From Tessaracoccus caeni (GTDB lineage Bacteria; Actinomycetota; Actinomycetes; Propionibacteriales; Propionibacteriaceae), in NCBI RefSeq assembly GCF_029211185.1, contig NZ_JARGDO010000002.1, positions 225,950 through 289,949 of the forward strand: 64,000 bases of DNA. The letters run 5' to 3'. A model generated the notes under the pieces. The model was not told where the DNA came from and did not search any database. It saw nothing but the letters and a program-made list of their open reading frames with translations. The translations under genes were made by a program, and so were the position numbers. Below, one piece after another: positions 63,079-64,000 of this stretch. How positions within the stretch are numbered: position 1 is the first letter of the stretch; the number at the start of each line of letters is the position of its first letter.

Positions 63079-64000
63079 GTCCGCCCCGCGCCAGCGGGGA
63101 TGAGCCCTTGCTTCGTGCCGGACCCGTCGCCGAGACCAATGTCCGCCCCGCGCCAGCGGGGATGAGCCCCGACTGGGCCACCGACATCATTGGTCTCGGC
63201 GGTCCGCCCCGCGCCAGCGGGGATGAGCCCGCGGCCTACGAGCTACGGGCCTGGTACAGGTGGTCCGCCCCGCGCCAGCGGGGATGAGCCCCTGGTCGGG
63301 ATCATGCCGACGGAACACACGATGTCCGCCCCGCGCCAGCGGGGATGAGCCCTTCGTCGCGTCGTCGAGGTCCAGGGGCTTGTTGTCCGCCCCGCGCCAG
63401 CGGGGATGAGCCCTGGCACGGATAAATGCTTTGCGTGTCACCATTGTCCGCCCCGCGCCAGCGGGGATGAGCCCGTGCAGCTCCCCATCGAGACCGGCAC
63501 GGACGGGTCCGCCCCGCGCCAGCGGGGATGAGCCCTGAACCGTTGCCGTGTTCATGCCACCGATCGCGTCCGCCCCGCGCCAGCGGGGATGAGCCCCACG
63601 CGCTGGTCATCCCGTACCGGAAAGGCATGTCCGCCCCGCGCCAGCGGGGATGAGCCCAGCGCGACGACCGGCTACTCCGCCAACACCCGCTCCGCCCCGC
63701 GCCAGCGGGGATGAGCCCGTAGGCATCCCAGTCGACGCTCTCGGCATCTAGTCCGCCCCGCGCCAGCGGGGATGAGCCCCCCGAAGGGAGCCGACGATGA
63801 TCGTCAACCTCGTCCGCCCCGCGCCAGCGGGGATGAGCCCCGCGATCGCGATCCTGCGGCGCGCCGCCTCGGGTCCGCCCCGCGCCAGCGGGGATGAGCC
63901 CCCCGAAGGGAGCCGACGATGATCGTCAACCTCGTCCGCCCCGCGCCAGCGGGGATGAGCCCCGCGATCGCGATCCTGCGGCGCGCCGCCTCGGGTCCGC
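63079..64000 (+). CRISPR. Type I-E CRISPR array, 15 full repeats and one cut by the window edge
   Basis: 29-bp repeat starting GTCCGCC, with stem CCCCGC/GCGGGG, loop GCCA and 3' handle ATGAGCCC. Repeats start at 63079, 63141, then every 61 bp to 63995. The repeat at 63690 begins with C instead of G. Spacers are 32 nt except the first (33 nt). Hairpin orientation puts the leader and newest spacers next to cas2. Spacers 12 and 14 (63780 and 63902) are identical, as are 13 and 15 (63841 and 63963). Spacer 12 contains AAGGGAG and an ATG, so it looks like a gene start. The array continues beyond the window. Confidence 0.98.

Noticed and set aside
63170..63201. Self-targeting spacers
   Set aside because: I compared the spacers by eye with the window and saw no match outside the array; only the spacer 1/spacer 2 overlap and the duplicated block were found. 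A genome-wide search was not possible.

Overview
The window is high-GC DNA from an actinobacterium. The evidence is the rpsF-ssb-rpsR-rplI cluster, a FolP2-type dihydropteroate synthase paralogue, abundant GTG starts and an actinobacterial-looking type I-E CRISPR repeat. Propionibacteriaceae or a neighbouring family is my guess; nothing here fixes the genus. The CRISPR end is visibly less GC-rich than the rest, which suggests transfer.

Layout. 1-3.3 kb: an OFA-family MFS transporter (cut by the window edge), a VanZ-like protein and a P-loop HprK-like/PqqD fusion. 3.3-24.6 kb: a surface-polysaccharide locus. It holds signal peptidase I, a Wzz/BY-kinase, a Tat-exported protein, an AraC regulator, a low-molecular-weight tyrosine phosphatase, a nucleotidyltransferase, two nucleotide-sugar genes and a long minus-strand operon. 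That operon runs from a FlaA1/CapD-like enzyme through a WecA-like/SDR fusion, three glycosyltransferase genes (one a double-domain fusion), Wzy-like and Wzx-like proteins to a UronateEpimerase-type SDR. 25.4-30.5 kb: a GntR regulator divergent from a class V aminotransferase and a sugar-type ABC importer, with a pair of matching operators between them. 30.8-38.5 kb: excalibur protein, nitrilase-fold amidase, MFS exporter, folP2, DUF808, ribosomal genes and OsmC. 38.7-43.8 kb: a Dpp/Opp-type ABC importer containing two tandem 31-codon mini-cistrons. 43.9-52.2 kb: SGNH hydrolase, rhodanese, acyl-CoA synthetase, DUF1345, endonuclease IV and a fused alpha-beta glycyl-tRNA synthetase. 52.3-53.7 kb: two toxin-antitoxin modules, one frameshifted. 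54.3-64 kb: a complete type I-E CRISPR-Cas operon and its array.

The most interesting stretch is the 537 bp between hicA and cas3. It holds what looks like a degenerate one-spacer CRISPR (psiR1 - 34-nt guide - psiR2). The guide matches a site 94 bp upstream at 18 of 20 positions once guide positions 6, 12 and 18 are ignored; these are the bases Cascade flips out and does not read. The site carries a TATAGT box and, on the other strand, lies just upstream of an AGAGG-ATG minigene and the hicAB operon. This is the architecture of CRISPR-regulated toxin/antitoxin (CreTA) or Cascade self-repression (CreR) modules, here in an actinobacterial I-E locus.

Other notable structure: a REP-like palindrome family, one copy of which has become in-frame coding sequence in glyS; a second palindromic repeat present twice; CRISPR spacers 1 and 2 taken from overlapping positions on opposite strands of one target; and a duplicated two-unit block inside the array.
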